Positions 36,767 to 44,994 of a stretch of DNA of 62,637 bases are shown here, one piece after another. The stretch spans positions 1 through 62,637 of the forward strand of contig JAQWQB010000046.1 in assembly GCA_029245065.1 (NCBI GenBank), read 5' to 3'. Every line of letters starts with the position of its first letter. Within the stretch, counting starts at the first letter, position 1. The translations under genes were made by a program, and so were the position numbers. This DNA comes from Flavobacteriales bacterium. GTDB lineage: Bacteria; Bacteroidota; Bacteroidia; Flavobacteriales_D; Sanyastnellaceae. Below the pieces are notes generated by a model that searched no databases, was not told where the DNA came from, and saw nothing but the letters and a program-made list of their open reading frames with translations.

Positions 36767-38053
36767 ATGGAACTTAAAACGCTACATGAGCTTTTTCTGA
36801 AGTCTGCAGGAGTCACTACAGACACACGAAGCATTCAACAAGGCCAACTCTTTTTCGCCCTGAAAGGTGAGCGCTTCAATGGCAACACCTACGCAAGCCA
36901 AGCGGTAGAACAAGGAGCTATAGCCGCAATTGTTGATGAAGCGGAGTTCCATTCGAATGACGGCACAACGGTATTGGTGGAAGATGTACTTTCAACGCTA
37001 CAGGCGTTAGCTACATTCCACAGAAAAACGCTCAACTTAACCGTGATTGGGCTTACAGGAAGCAATGGCAAAACCACGTCAAAGGAACTCATCCGAGATG
37101 TCTTGAGTCAGAAATACGCCACCTTGGCCACGATTGGAAATCTGAACAATCACATTGGAGTGCCACTCACGCTACTAAGGTTAACAAAAGAACACGAGTA
37201 CGCGGTTATTGAAATGGGAGCAAATGCCCAACGAGAAATTGCTTTTCTTGCTAACATTGCTCAACCTGATTATGGCTTCATCACCAACATAGGCAAAGCC
37301 CACTTGGAAGGATTTGGAGGCGAAGCCGGCGTGAAAAAAGGCAAAAAAGAACTGTTCGATTACATCGAAACATCGAACGGCAAGGTGTTCGCGAATGCAT
37401 CAGACCCTGTTATGCTGGAGATTTCAGAAGGAATGAATCGAATTCTTTTCGGAACTGAAGTAAACTCCCCTGATGTCTATCTTTTGAAGAAGGAGCCAAC
37501 CATTCACTTTGGCTGGTCGCATCATAGTTACTTCTCAGGAGAGCAAACTACTCAGCTAACAGGAGCCTATAATATTAACAACATCGCAGCAGCAATAGCC
37601 ATAGGGCGCTACTTCGAAGTGGAGGCCGAATTGATTAACGAGGCCCTGACTTCTTACAAACCCGAAAACAACCGCTCGGAAACAAGGCATACGGCAAACA
37701 ATGCATTGATACTTGATGCGTACAACGCCAATCCTTCTTCTGTTCAGCACGCACTTGAATCCTTTGCAAATTACGAAGCACCTGAGAAGTTGTGCATTTT
37801 GGGCGATATGTACGAATTAGGAGATGCATCAGCTGTTGAACATACCTCCGTTGTTGATCTTCTGAAGCGCTTAAAACTTGAAGCGGTGCTCGTGGGGGAA
37901 CATTTCGAGGGAGTAGATCAAGACACCTTCAAAACATTTACTACCACGGAAGAAGCCCTGACTTGGTTACAAGGGACTCAATTAAAGCAGAAAACCATAT
38001 TACTCAAAGGTTCACGAGGAATGGCACTTGAACGACTAGTTCCTGCGCTATAA
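36767..38053 (+). CDS. murF: UDP-MurNAc-tripeptide D-alanyl-D-alanine ligase
   Basis: Adds D-Ala-D-Ala to UDP-MurNAc-tripeptide in cytoplasmic peptidoglycan synthesis. ATG 36767 gives 428 residues; the open frame upstream (to 36731) runs through the terminator and is not coding. ATP-binding TGSNGKTTSKEL is at about 97-108, preceded by the N-terminal substrate domain (TDTRSIQQGQLFFALKGERF). Carbamylated-lysine and Mg regions follow (VIEMGAN, ITNIGKAHLEGFGG), and DAYNANPSS with LGDMYELG in the C-terminal domain are MurF-specific. Confidence 0.96.
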   Translation: MELKTLHELFLKSAGVTTDTRSIQQGQLFFALKGERFNGNTYASQAVEQGAIAAIVDEAEFHSNDGTTVLVEDVLSTLQALATFHRKTLNLTVIGLTGSNGKTTSKELIRDVLSQKYATLATIGNLNNHIGVPLTLLRLTKEHEYAVIEMGANAQREIAFLANIAQPDYGFITNIGKAHLEGFGGEAGVKKGKKELFDYIETSNGKVFANASDPVMLEISEGMNRILFGTEVNSPDVYLLKKEPTIHFGWSHHSYFSGEQTTQLTGAYNINNIAAAIAIGRYFEVEAELINEALTSYKPENNRSETRHTANNALILDAYNANPSSVQHALESFANYEAPEKLCILGDMYELGDASAVEHTSVVDLLKRLKLEAVLVGEHFEGVDQDTFKTFTTTEEALTWLQGTQLKQKTILLKGSRGMALERLVPAL

Positions 38054-38067
38054 GCCTCTCAAATCAT

Positions 38068-38075
38068 TACCTTTG
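38068..38075 (+). promoter_or_regulatory. -7 element of tyrS
   Basis: TACCTTTG, exact match to TAnnTTTG, 19 nt before the tyrS ATG and 14 nt after the murF stop. The -33 position lacks TTG. Confidence 0.45.
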
Positions 38076-38094
38076 CACCCGAAATAACAGTAGC

Positions 38095-39369
38095 ATGAAT
38101 CTCATAGAAGAACTAAAATGGCGCGGACTATTACATGATGTAATGCCCGGAACCGAAGAGCAACTTTCTAAGGAAATGACCAAAGGCTATGTTGGCTTTG
38201 ACCCAACTGCTGATTCTTTGCACATCGGGAATTTTGTGCCCATCATGCTACTTGTCCACTTACAACGCGCCGGTCACCAACCGATTGCACTAGTTGGAGG
38301 TGCCACCGGAATGGTAGGTGACCCGAGTGGAAAAACACAGGAACGTCAGTTTCTCAACCCAGACACCATCCAACATAACCTCTCTTGCCAAAAGGCACAG
38401 TTGGAGAAGTTCTTGGACTTTGATTGTGGCGCAAACTCAGCAATGGTTGTAAACAACTACGACTGGTTCAAAGAGTTCTCATTCTTAGATTTCATACGCG
38501 ATGTGGGTAAACACATCACCATCAGCTACATGATGTCTAAGGATTCTGTGAAAAACAGAATGGAGACAGGAATGAGCTTCACAGAATTCAGCTACCAACT
38601 TGTTCAAGGATATGACTTCTACCATTTGTGGAAAGAAATGGACTGCAAGATTCAAATGGGAGGTTCAGACCAATGGGGCAATATTGTAACCGGAACTGAA
38701 CTGATCAGACGTAAAGGAAGCGGCGAAGCTTTCGCTATTACAGCGCCGTTGATTACTAAGGCCGATGGCAGTAAGTTTGGGAAATCTGAAGGTGGCAATG
38801 TTTGGCTCGACAAGGCGAAGACATCACCATACAAATTCTACCAGTACTGGATTAGCTCTTCAGACGAAGATGCCGCCAAGTACATTCGAATTTTCACCTT
38901 GTTCGACCAAGAAAGAATTGAGCAAATTGAAGCGAAGCACGCTGAGAACCCAGGTGCCCGTCACTTGCAGAAAGAGTTGGCAGCCGAGGTAACACGCGTT
39001 GTGCATAGCGAAAAAGACCTAGAAACCGCATTGGCTGCATCCAGCCTTCTATTCGGTAAAAGTTCCAAAGAAGACCTCTTAAAAGTCTCTATTGAGGATT
39101 TATTGGCTGTTTTTGAGGGAGTACCTCAAGCTACCGTTTCAAAAGCGGACTTAGCAGAAGGAATTGATGTGATTGAGGCGCTTGGCTCGAAGACGAATTT
39201 CTTGAGCTCCAATGGCGAAGCGAGAAGAGCCTTGAAGGAAAATGCCGTTCAAGTGAACAAAGAGAAAGTAGGCATGGACGCTCGACTAACAGCAAGCGAC
39301 CTCTTACTTGACAGAGTGATTTTACTTCAAAAAGGAAAGAAGAACTTCTACTTGCTTATCGTCGAATAA
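38095..39369 (+). CDS. tyrS: Tyrosyl-tRNA synthetase
   Basis: Charges tRNA-Tyr. 424 residues, bacterial TyrRS type. Class I signature HIGN at 43-46 (SLHIGNFVPI) and KFGKS in place of KMSKS (DGSKFGKSEGGNVWLD), the usual form for TyrRS. GGSDQWGNIVTG and YQLVQGYDFYHL are the tyrosine-binding region. The C-terminal S4-like RNA-binding domain (about 355-424) is present. It ends 5 nt before the convergent membrane-protein stop, without a clear terminator. Confidence 0.97.
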   Translation: MNLIEELKWRGLLHDVMPGTEEQLSKEMTKGYVGFDPTADSLHIGNFVPIMLLVHLQRAGHQPIALVGGATGMVGDPSGKTQERQFLNPDTIQHNLSCQKAQLEKFLDFDCGANSAMVVNNYDWFKEFSFLDFIRDVGKHITISYMMSKDSVKNRMETGMSFTEFSYQLVQGYDFYHLWKEMDCKIQMGGSDQWGNIVTGTELIRRKGSGEAFAITAPLITKADGSKFGKSEGGNVWLDKAKTSPYKFYQYWISSSDEDAAKYIRIFTLFDQERIEQIEAKHAENPGARHLQKELAAEVTRVVHSEKDLETALAASSLLFGKSSKEDLLKVSIEDLLAVFEGVPQATVSKADLAEGIDVIEALGSKTNFLSSNGEARRALKENAVQVNKEKVGMDARLTASDLLLDRVILLQKGKKNFYLLIVE

Positions 39370-39374
39370 GCACC

Positions 39375-40400
39375 TTAAAACAACCCGGTAACATCTTCTC
39401 CTTCCACTACTTTAAGAAGGATTACTAGTGAGATAGAAACCACCAATCCGATAGCGGCTTTACCGATGTCTGAGAAAATCATGTTTCTCAATTTACCGTT
39501 TGGTTTCGGACCAATTTTAATTCTGATGGCGAGTTCTCTACCAGCCAGCAACCCGAGAAACACCCACGTGGTGCTCATGGGTAATTTCGCTTCCCATAAC
39601 CCCAGAATGTTCTGTTTGAAAATCAGGAGAACCACTCCATAAATAAGGTCTATGAAGGTGGCACTTCGGATATCTGCTGTATTGGTTTTTGACGATACAA
39701 TTCCTTGAATAGCTCCCCCTCTGACGTAGAATATGTAAGCGAGTAAGCCAAGAATGATTACCATTGCCAAGCCGAACATTCCTGCAGAAAGCTCTTCCGG
39801 TCTACCGAGGTAGATGAAGATATTGGCAAGATCTTGGGAAAGCCATTGTGTCCAAAGAAAACCAGTTGAAAGCCATTGCGCGCCTGTCCAAAAGCGTCTG
39901 GATTGCCAAAAGGGGGCGGCACCAGACAACAAGGGTTTCTCCTGAAATTTCTTCTCCAGCGCCTTTGAAATCAACAGGTAGATCACGATCGCAAAAGCGA
40001 AAGCTAACGCATAACCGAGTAGCGACTTGAATAGCATTCCTGGGAGGCTTTTCGTTGAGAAAAACGAAAGAATGAGAAATGTTGTTGAGACCGGTATTCC
40101 CCACCTGGTGATGAAAAGAAGAATCAGGGGCGGAAGAATGTACCACCAACTCAATGTATCAGGAATATTGATTTTGTCTAGTCGGTCGAAGCAAACATCG
40201 TCTCCTCCAAGGAAACCACCGTAACCTGTGAAACCCAAAACAAGCACCACAGAAAGGATCCCTCCTGCGTAGAGCCACAACACCCACCAAGGACGTCGTT
40301 CGTTGGAAGTCAGGAAGGTACCGAGTGTTTGAATCACATCGTTCCCGACAACAGAGTAGGCTGCCAAAGCAAACCCAAGAATCATGATTAACATTTCCAT
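39375..40400 (-). CDS. Polytopic membrane protein related to PiT phosphate permeases
   Basis: 341 residues with about 8 hydrophobic helices. Near the N-terminus SVVGNDVIQTLGTFLTS resembles the GxNDxxxxxG signature of the PiT inorganic phosphate permease family, and near the C-terminus LWEAKLPMSTTWVFLGLLAGRELAI resembles the second repeat, although the second signature is degenerate. RWGIPVSTTFLILSFFSTKSLP also fits this fold (PVSTT). True transport activity is uncertain. It is convergent with tyrS, and the gene upstream on this strand is a lipoprotein 152 nt away. Confidence 0.65.
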   Translation of the reverse strand: MEMLIMILGFALAAYSVVGNDVIQTLGTFLTSNERRPWWVLWLYAGGILSVVLVLGFTGYGGFLGGDDVCFDRLDKINIPDTLSWWYILPPLILLFITRWGIPVSTTFLILSFFSTKSLPGMLFKSLLGYALAFAFAIVIYLLISKALEKKFQEKPLLSGAAPFWQSRRFWTGAQWLSTGFLWTQWLSQDLANIFIYLGRPEELSAGMFGLAMVIILGLLAYIFYVRGGAIQGIVSSKTNTADIRSATFIDLIYGVVLLIFKQNILGLWEAKLPMSTTWVFLGLLAGRELAIRIKIGPKPNGKLRNMIFSDIGKAAIGLVVSISLVILLKVVEGEDVTGLF

Positions 40401-40552
40401 CTACGGAGGCTCTATTCGCGGTGCAAACTAGCGATGAAGAAGCACAGTTGCAAAAATTTCGTGTTACTAATACCAGAAATTTATCGCCATCTCATAAATG
40501 TGAACGCTTTGAGCAGTTACTCAGCGAAACATCCTTTGTGAAAGAGACGAGT

Positions 40553-41077
40553 TTACTCTACTCCTGACACTGTTCTCTGTTGCGAACGGCTCTTGTTTTC
40601 GTACACGGAAAGCGCAATGGCTGCCTTCCCGCTTCTGGGTGAAGCAAAATAGGTTTTGTTGTTATAGGTCACCTTTCCATGTCCGTTTTCCCATTCTTCT
40701 GCGAGCAACTCATAGGCTCCTTGTGCATTTCTGCTTCCGAAGAACAGAAAGCAATCGCATGTATCATCGAATTGAACGCCAATTTTATCTACCCCTACAA
40801 AAACAGCCTTTCCTTTTGAACCTTCTGGAATGCGAATCACCTCTTGGTTTTTACTGACCACGAGTACGCCATCTTTACTGACTTTGGCGTCGGGATCATT
40901 TGCTCGGTATAGCACAATGGAGTTGGTGAGCGTGTATTCCACATTTTCGAGTGTGGACTTGGTCAATTTATACTCTTGGCGAAATGAATTGGTAAGAACT
41001 GTTTGTCGAACGCATCCTGTTAGAACAAGGACACTCAGCACTGAAAAAAGAAGACGTGAAACCATGCTTCTAATCAC
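40553..41077 (-). CDS. Lipoprotein of unknown function
   Basis: 174 residues with a lipobox LTGC (lipidated C22) after a short hydrophobic signal. The mature part has a Thr/Leu-rich segment, then beta-like strands (VLVVSKNQEVIRIPEGSKGKAVFVG) and FDDTCDCFLFFGS, with two close cysteines that could pair or bind metal. VTYNNKTYFASPRSGKAAIALSVYE ends the folded part. Probably anchored to a membrane facing the periplasm. It lies 15 nt after the LuxE-like gene and may be cotranscribed with it. I recognise no family. Confidence 0.65.
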   Translation of the reverse strand: MIRSMVSRLLFSVLSVLVLTGCVRQTVLTNSFRQEYKLTKSTLENVEYTLTNSIVLYRANDPDAKVSKDGVLVVSKNQEVIRIPEGSKGKAVFVGVDKIGVQFDDTCDCFLFFGSRNAQGAYELLAEEWENGHGKVTYNNKTYFASPRSGKAAIALSVYENKSRSQQRTVSGVE

Positions 41078-41092
41078 TCAAAAACCATACCA

Positions 41093-42076
41093 CTATAGCA
41101 CCATTAGGTTGCACCCTCTTACATCAGAATGGTCGAACCTCCCGACGATTTCGAATGCACCATCTTGAGCGCATCTTCCCAAGTCCGAAGTAGCTATAAA
41201 TGCACAGCTACTGGTATTCGCCAAGTCAATGATATTCACCCCACCAGTCTTTCCTGGTTTGGCGTACGAAAACGGATCATCCACTTCTCGAATAAGTACT
41301 TTCATCCATGAGGGAGTTTCGAATAGACCTGCTCCCTTGCTGTACGCTTGTGACATCAACTCTGTCATTCCATACTCACTATGGATTGACTCCACTCCGA
41401 AGGCTTTTCTTAATTCTCGATGAACTTCGGAACGAACCATTTCCTTTCTTCGCCCCTTCATCCCTCCCGTTTCCATCACCACTACGTCGGGAAACTGCTT
41501 CGAACTAAACGCCGCAAAATCCAACAAGCCGAAGGTCACACCGAGGAGCAGTACTTTCTTACCGGAACGCATGGCTTTTTCCAACGTTTCCTCCAATTTT
41601 TGAAAGTCCGACAGGTAAAACCCAGACAGGTCGTTATTCGACGCCTCAATCAATTCTTTCGCCATATATACCAGTGAGGATCCTTCTCGCTCCAGATAAG
41701 CGGGTAAAAGTGCCAATATCACCCAGTCTTCAGGCGAGCCGTAAAAAGCTTCAAAACCAGTCATAAAAGCCCGCTCATACCACTTCACATCTTTCACATA
41801 GTGCTTGGAAGTTGTATCCCCAGAAGTGCCGCTACTCGTAAAAACCACATCGGGAGAAAACACCCCCGTTTTCACCTCATGTTCTTTGAATACCTCAATA
41901 GGAAGGCAGGGTATTTGCTGAACGGATTGTATTATGGATGGATCGCAGTTCAACAGTTTGAGGTACTTTGCGTACACATCGCAATGAACTGATTGATGAC
42001 GAAATAATTCCAAAGCCAGTTCGTTGAACTCTTGTTCGGATGTCAGTTGAAATGGATTAAATTTGGAATGCGCCAT
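41093..42076 (-). CDS. LuxE-like acyl-protein synthetase / acyltransferase
   Basis: Adenylate-forming-like enzyme of the LuxE/PaaK type. ATG 42076 gives 327 residues; the frame is open to 42106. TSSGTSGDTTSKHYV is the phosphate-binding loop, FLPAYLEREGSSLVYMA-like and METGGMKGRRKEMVRSEVHREL follow, and SEYGMTELMSQAYS is the next adenylating-family motif. In bioluminescent bacteria LuxE activates fatty acids for LuxC; there is no luxC, luxD or luxAB here, so the substrate must differ, for example an acid used in envelope chemistry. It is divergent from a lipoprotein gene, with 37 nt between their starts. Confidence 0.8.
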   Translation of the reverse strand: MAHSKFNPFQLTSEQEFNELALELFRHQSVHCDVYAKYLKLLNCDPSIIQSVQQIPCLPIEVFKEHEVKTGVFSPDVVFTSSGTSGDTTSKHYVKDVKWYERAFMTGFEAFYGSPEDWVILALLPAYLEREGSSLVYMAKELIEASNNDLSGFYLSDFQKLEETLEKAMRSGKKVLLLGVTFGLLDFAAFSSKQFPDVVVMETGGMKGRRKEMVRSEVHRELRKAFGVESIHSEYGMTELMSQAYSKGAGLFETPSWMKVLIREVDDPFSYAKPGKTGGVNIIDLANTSSCAFIATSDLGRCAQDGAFEIVGRFDHSDVRGCNLMVL

Positions 42077-42113
42077 GGTCGAAGACTGGGTGCAAAGAAA
42101 AGACACTCAAGGC

Positions 42114-42614
42114 ATGAAGCAAAGTAGGAACGTATTTATGACCGTAATTTTGGCATCTCTTGCATTGGCAGGTTGCCTTGATCCTATCCAGTATCCTGAT
42201 GAACCTGTTATTTCCTTCATCAGTTTGGAAACCGGTCAAACTGGGACATTGACCATTGGCTTTACAGATGGGGACGGAAATATTGGCTTGGCCCAAGGAG
42301 ACACGCTCGCACCCTTCTGTCCTGATACGTGCGAATTTTACTACAACCTCTTTCTCGAATACTACGAACTTCAAAATGGAGAGTGGACTCACATACCACT
42401 AGATCCAGAGTTGGGACAAGTTCCTTTTTATTACCGCGTTCCGGAAGTGACGCCTACAGGACAGAACCAATCGTTGAATGGGGAAATTGAAATTGACATG
42501 CCGGCATACTTCCTAATTACGGATTTCGACACCTGCCGATTTGAGATTAAACTGGTTGATAGAAGCTTTAACGAATCGAACATCGAGTTGACAAACTCTT
42601 TCGTCAAGCCTTAA
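42114..42614 (+). CDS. Lipoprotein with acidic beta-rich domain
   Basis: 166 residues from ATG 42114; the frame opens earlier at TTG 42063, but the ATG places a lipoprotein signal with LAGC. The mature part starts LDPIQYPDEPVISFISLETGQTGTLTIGFTDGDGNIG, a beta-rich stretch reminiscent of Ig-like or cadherin-type domains with a DGDGNIG calcium-like loop. Two Cys pairs (FCPDTCEF) are present. Convergent with the Na/Pi transporter, sharing TTAA at the stops. Function unknown. Confidence 0.7.
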   Translation: MKQSRNVFMTVILASLALAGCLDPIQYPDEPVISFISLETGQTGTLTIGFTDGDGNIGLAQGDTLAPFCPDTCEFYYNLFLEYYELQNGEWTHIPLDPELGQVPFYYRVPEVTPTGQNQSLNGEIEIDMPAYFLITDFDTCRFEIKLVDRSFNESNIELTNSFVKP

Positions 42615-44293
42615 AAATCTCCGGAGAATCCTTCCGAGATGGAGACTACGTGATCGGCGATTTCCTCCATTGCAGTGAACGTATCACTGTAGAAAATCCC
42701 ACTTTCGAGAGAGTACCTGCCTTTTGCAACGTCCTTTAAGTGCTTTCGCTTAAGGTCGTTTCTAAGCTCATTGATTTCCTTCTCTTTTTCTTGCGCAATT
42801 TGAACATCTAGACCGTCGCCATCGTCGCCCAAGTTCGCATACATGATGTCGAACGCTTCCTTGAGCAGTTCCAACATGTCTTTCAAATTCTGGCGTTGTT
42901 TCGGTACGAAGTAAACTTTCTTCAGATTCTTACTTTCCAGGTTCATGGCTATTTGCAGGTACAAATCCCCAATACGCTCTAAATCGTTCGTAGCGCCCAT
43001 GAGTCCTCTTACACGAACCGAAGTGCTTGGAGACATCTCTTCCTTTGAAAGATCTGTCAAGTAATTCGCCACTTCCATTTCGTACTTATCTGTTATCTCC
43101 TCAGCCTCTTTGATCTCATCCAAGAGCACTTTCTTCTCAACCGGGTCAGACACGTCCAAGAGCCTTGAAATCATCTGATTCATAGACGATGTAATACGTG
43201 CGTACCTTCGCATTTCTTTGTGTGCCTCCAACAAAGCTAACTCTGGCGTACCTACTACCCCAGCACCAATGTATTCTAGTTTAAAGGCATCCCCACCTAC
43301 TTTTTGCCTCACTAATCTTCCCGCCATTTTAATAATGAAATCGGTAAAACCAATGAGTAAGACCATGTTCAAGACATTGAAGGTGGTGTGAAACAAAGCC
43401 ACAACAACTGGTCCTGACGAGGCTCCAAGTACCGTTTGATCGCCTACAGTATTGGCGTAAATTGAAGAGAGTCCCTGCAAGAAATAAGGAAGTACTGGTA
43501 ACATCCACAGCACCCCTACGATGTTAAAAATCAAGTGAGCTCTGGCCGCCTTCTTCGCATGGCTGTTCGCCACTACTGCGGCAAAATTGGCGGTCACTGT
43601 AGTCCCTATGTTCTCGCCAAGCACCATGGCCGCAGCCAACTCAAGTGTAATTATGTTACTAGAGAGTAGTGCTAGTGTGAGCGCAATAGCGGCTGAACTA
43701 GACTGAATTACAATGGTGACAAGACTACCTAAAATGACGAATAGAAAGATAGACAGGTAACCCAGTTCAGAGAAATTGCCGATAAACTCTTCAAATGCCG
43801 GATTCTCTTTGAGGGTTGGAACAACATTCTGAAGCAGTGATAATCCAATGAACAAAATGGCGAACCCGATAAAGACCTCTCCTGTATTTCTGAGTTTTTC
43901 GTTCTTAAGAAACAGGAATGGCAACGTTAGCGCAATCAAAGGCAGCGCTACTTCTGTTACACTAAACTTCCCAAGTGCCAGTGCAATGAGCCAAGCGGTC
44001 ACTGTCGTACCGATGTTCGCACCCATTATGACGCCAAATGCTTCGCGTAACTGCAGGAGGCCCGCGTTTACAAAACTCACCACCATCACCGTAGTTGCCG
44101 AAGAAGACTGCAGCACAGAGGTTGTTGCAAGTCCGGTAAAGATTGCTCTTCCCTGACTACGGGTCATGGCGTTCAAAATCTTCCTCATGGATGCACCTCC
44201 TGCACGTTGAACACCTTCGCTCATGACCTTCATCCCGTACAGGAAAAGTCCTAATGCGCCGATAACGCTCAATATGTTATATAAAATGTCCAT
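42611..44293 (-). CDS. Na/Pi cotransporter family protein
   Basis: Sodium-coupled phosphate transporter of the NptA/PNaS type. ATG 44293 gives 560 residues. Two inverted repeats carry the QSSSA motifs (VLQSSSATTVMVVSF and VIQSSSAAIALTLAL), the Na/Pi core. The C-terminal 200 residues form a PhoU-like helical domain (GLMGATNDLERIGDLYLQIA), typical of the bacterial branch. Upstream, a TTAACA-N5-TTAATA pair sits 25 nt beyond a possible -7 element (TAGTTTG, 44324-44318), the place for an OmpR-type activator. Phosphate regulation is inferred. Confidence 0.93.
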   Translation of the reverse strand: MDILYNILSVIGALGLFLYGMKVMSEGVQRAGGASMRKILNAMTRSQGRAIFTGLATTSVLQSSSATTVMVVSFVNAGLLQLREAFGVIMGANIGTTVTAWLIALALGKFSVTEVALPLIALTLPFLFLKNEKLRNTGEVFIGFAILFIGLSLLQNVVPTLKENPAFEEFIGNFSELGYLSIFLFVILGSLVTIVIQSSSAAIALTLALLSSNIITLELAAAMVLGENIGTTVTANFAAVVANSHAKKAARAHLIFNIVGVLWMLPVLPYFLQGLSSIYANTVGDQTVLGASSGPVVVALFHTTFNVLNMVLLIGFTDFIIKMAGRLVRQKVGGDAFKLEYIGAGVVGTPELALLEAHKEMRRYARITSSMNQMISRLLDVSDPVEKKVLLDEIKEAEEITDKYEMEVANYLTDLSKEEMSPSTSVRVRGLMGATNDLERIGDLYLQIAMNLESKNLKKVYFVPKQRQNLKDMLELLKEAFDIMYANLGDDGDGLDVQIAQEKEKEINELRNDLKRKHLKDVAKGRYSLESGIFYSDTFTAMEEIADHVVSISEGFSGDF

Positions 44294-44348
44294 AAAAATT
44301 TGGAGTAGGCAAATTGACAAACTACATGTGAAAGAAAATCACCCTATA

Positions 44349-44367
44349 TATTAACCTAATGTTAAGC
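44349..44367 (-). promoter_or_regulatory. 11-nt-period repeat upstream of the Na/Pi cotransporter
   Basis: On the minus strand TTAACA (44365-44360) and TTAATA (44354-44349) are exactly 11 nt apart, separated by TTAGG. The GCTTAACATT-R-GGTTAA core also occurs at 49369-49384 upstream of the 1403-residue secreted protein. Tandem repeats with an 11-nt period are the form of Pho boxes in Proteobacteria and Firmicutes. Confidence 0.4.
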
Positions 44368-44500
44368 ATTTCCAATAACATAGCACGTAACTTTCTAAGT
44401 GAATTTACCGTAAACCATTCATTACAAGACACTAAGACCACTCGTATGTTACGTAAGTGTTAATTTTTTATTACCTTAGCATTACTGAAGAACGAAAATT

Positions 44501-44917
44501 ATGAGGGCAGCGATTACATTATTATTCCTTTTTGGCATCTATTCAGCTGATTGTCAGGAATTCATCAAGATCAACGATCAGATTTGCACCACCGACAGTG
44601 TTGCATATACTGGATACTATAGAACATATCATTCTAACGGACAGTCCAAGGCACTTTATCATTTCAACGAAGGAAGACTTGACCAAGGCGTATTCTTTTA
44701 CAATGAAGACGGCTCATTGGCTATTACGGGCTTCTATAAAGGAAACAAACCAGATGGTTTATGGCAGAGTTGGGACAGCAAAGGAAATGTAGTTTCTAGC
44801 GCTCGCTATGACCGCGGTAAAAAGACTGGTGAATGGTTCATTAGAATGGAACACGACACACCGGGCTATTCTTTAAGCTATGTAGACAACAAGCTTACTG
44901 AGGCAAAAAAAGAATAA
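44501..44917 (+). CDS. Secreted MORN/YwqK-like repeat protein
   Basis: 138 residues with a signal peptide (MRAAITLLFLFGIYSADC). The mature part consists of short beta-hairpin repeats with the pattern YxxGxxxGxWxxWDxxGxV: GYYRTYHSNGQSKALYHF, GVFFYNEDGSLAITGFYK, GLWQSWDSKGNVVSSARYD, GEWFIRMEHDT. These are MORN-like or YwqK-antitoxin-like repeats, common in Bacteroidota. No toxin gene is adjacent, so a toxin-antitoxin role is not supported. It ends in a strong terminator shared with the convergent large gene. Confidence 0.8.
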   Translation: MRAAITLLFLFGIYSADCQEFIKINDQICTTDSVAYTGYYRTYHSNGQSKALYHFNEGRLDQGVFFYNEDGSLAITGFYKGNKPDGLWQSWDSKGNVVSSARYDRGKKTGEWFIRMEHDTPGYSLSYVDNKLTEAKKE

Positions 44918-44940
44918 GTCCACTGTTTAGAGGACAAAAG

Positions 44941-44974
44941 AAAAGGGGCTCGACATTGCTGTCGAGCCCCTTTT
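44941..44974. terminator. Bidirectional terminator with 15-bp perfect stem
   Basis: AAAAGGGGCTCGACA (44941-44955) pairs perfectly with 44960-44974 around loop TTGC; A-runs on the left and T-runs on the right make it work in both directions. It lies between two convergent genes. Confidence 0.93.
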
Positions 44975-44994
44975 TAATTCTATTTCGAATTGGC

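Noticed and set aside
40433-40537. 34-codon open frame between the PiT-like gene and the lipoprotein
   Set aside because: No signal, promoter or conserved look; the 152-nt gap holds nothing else I can support.
44501-44917. YwqK-like gene as part of a toxin-antitoxin module
   Set aside because: It has a signal peptide and no adjacent toxin gene; the repeats are MORN-like.
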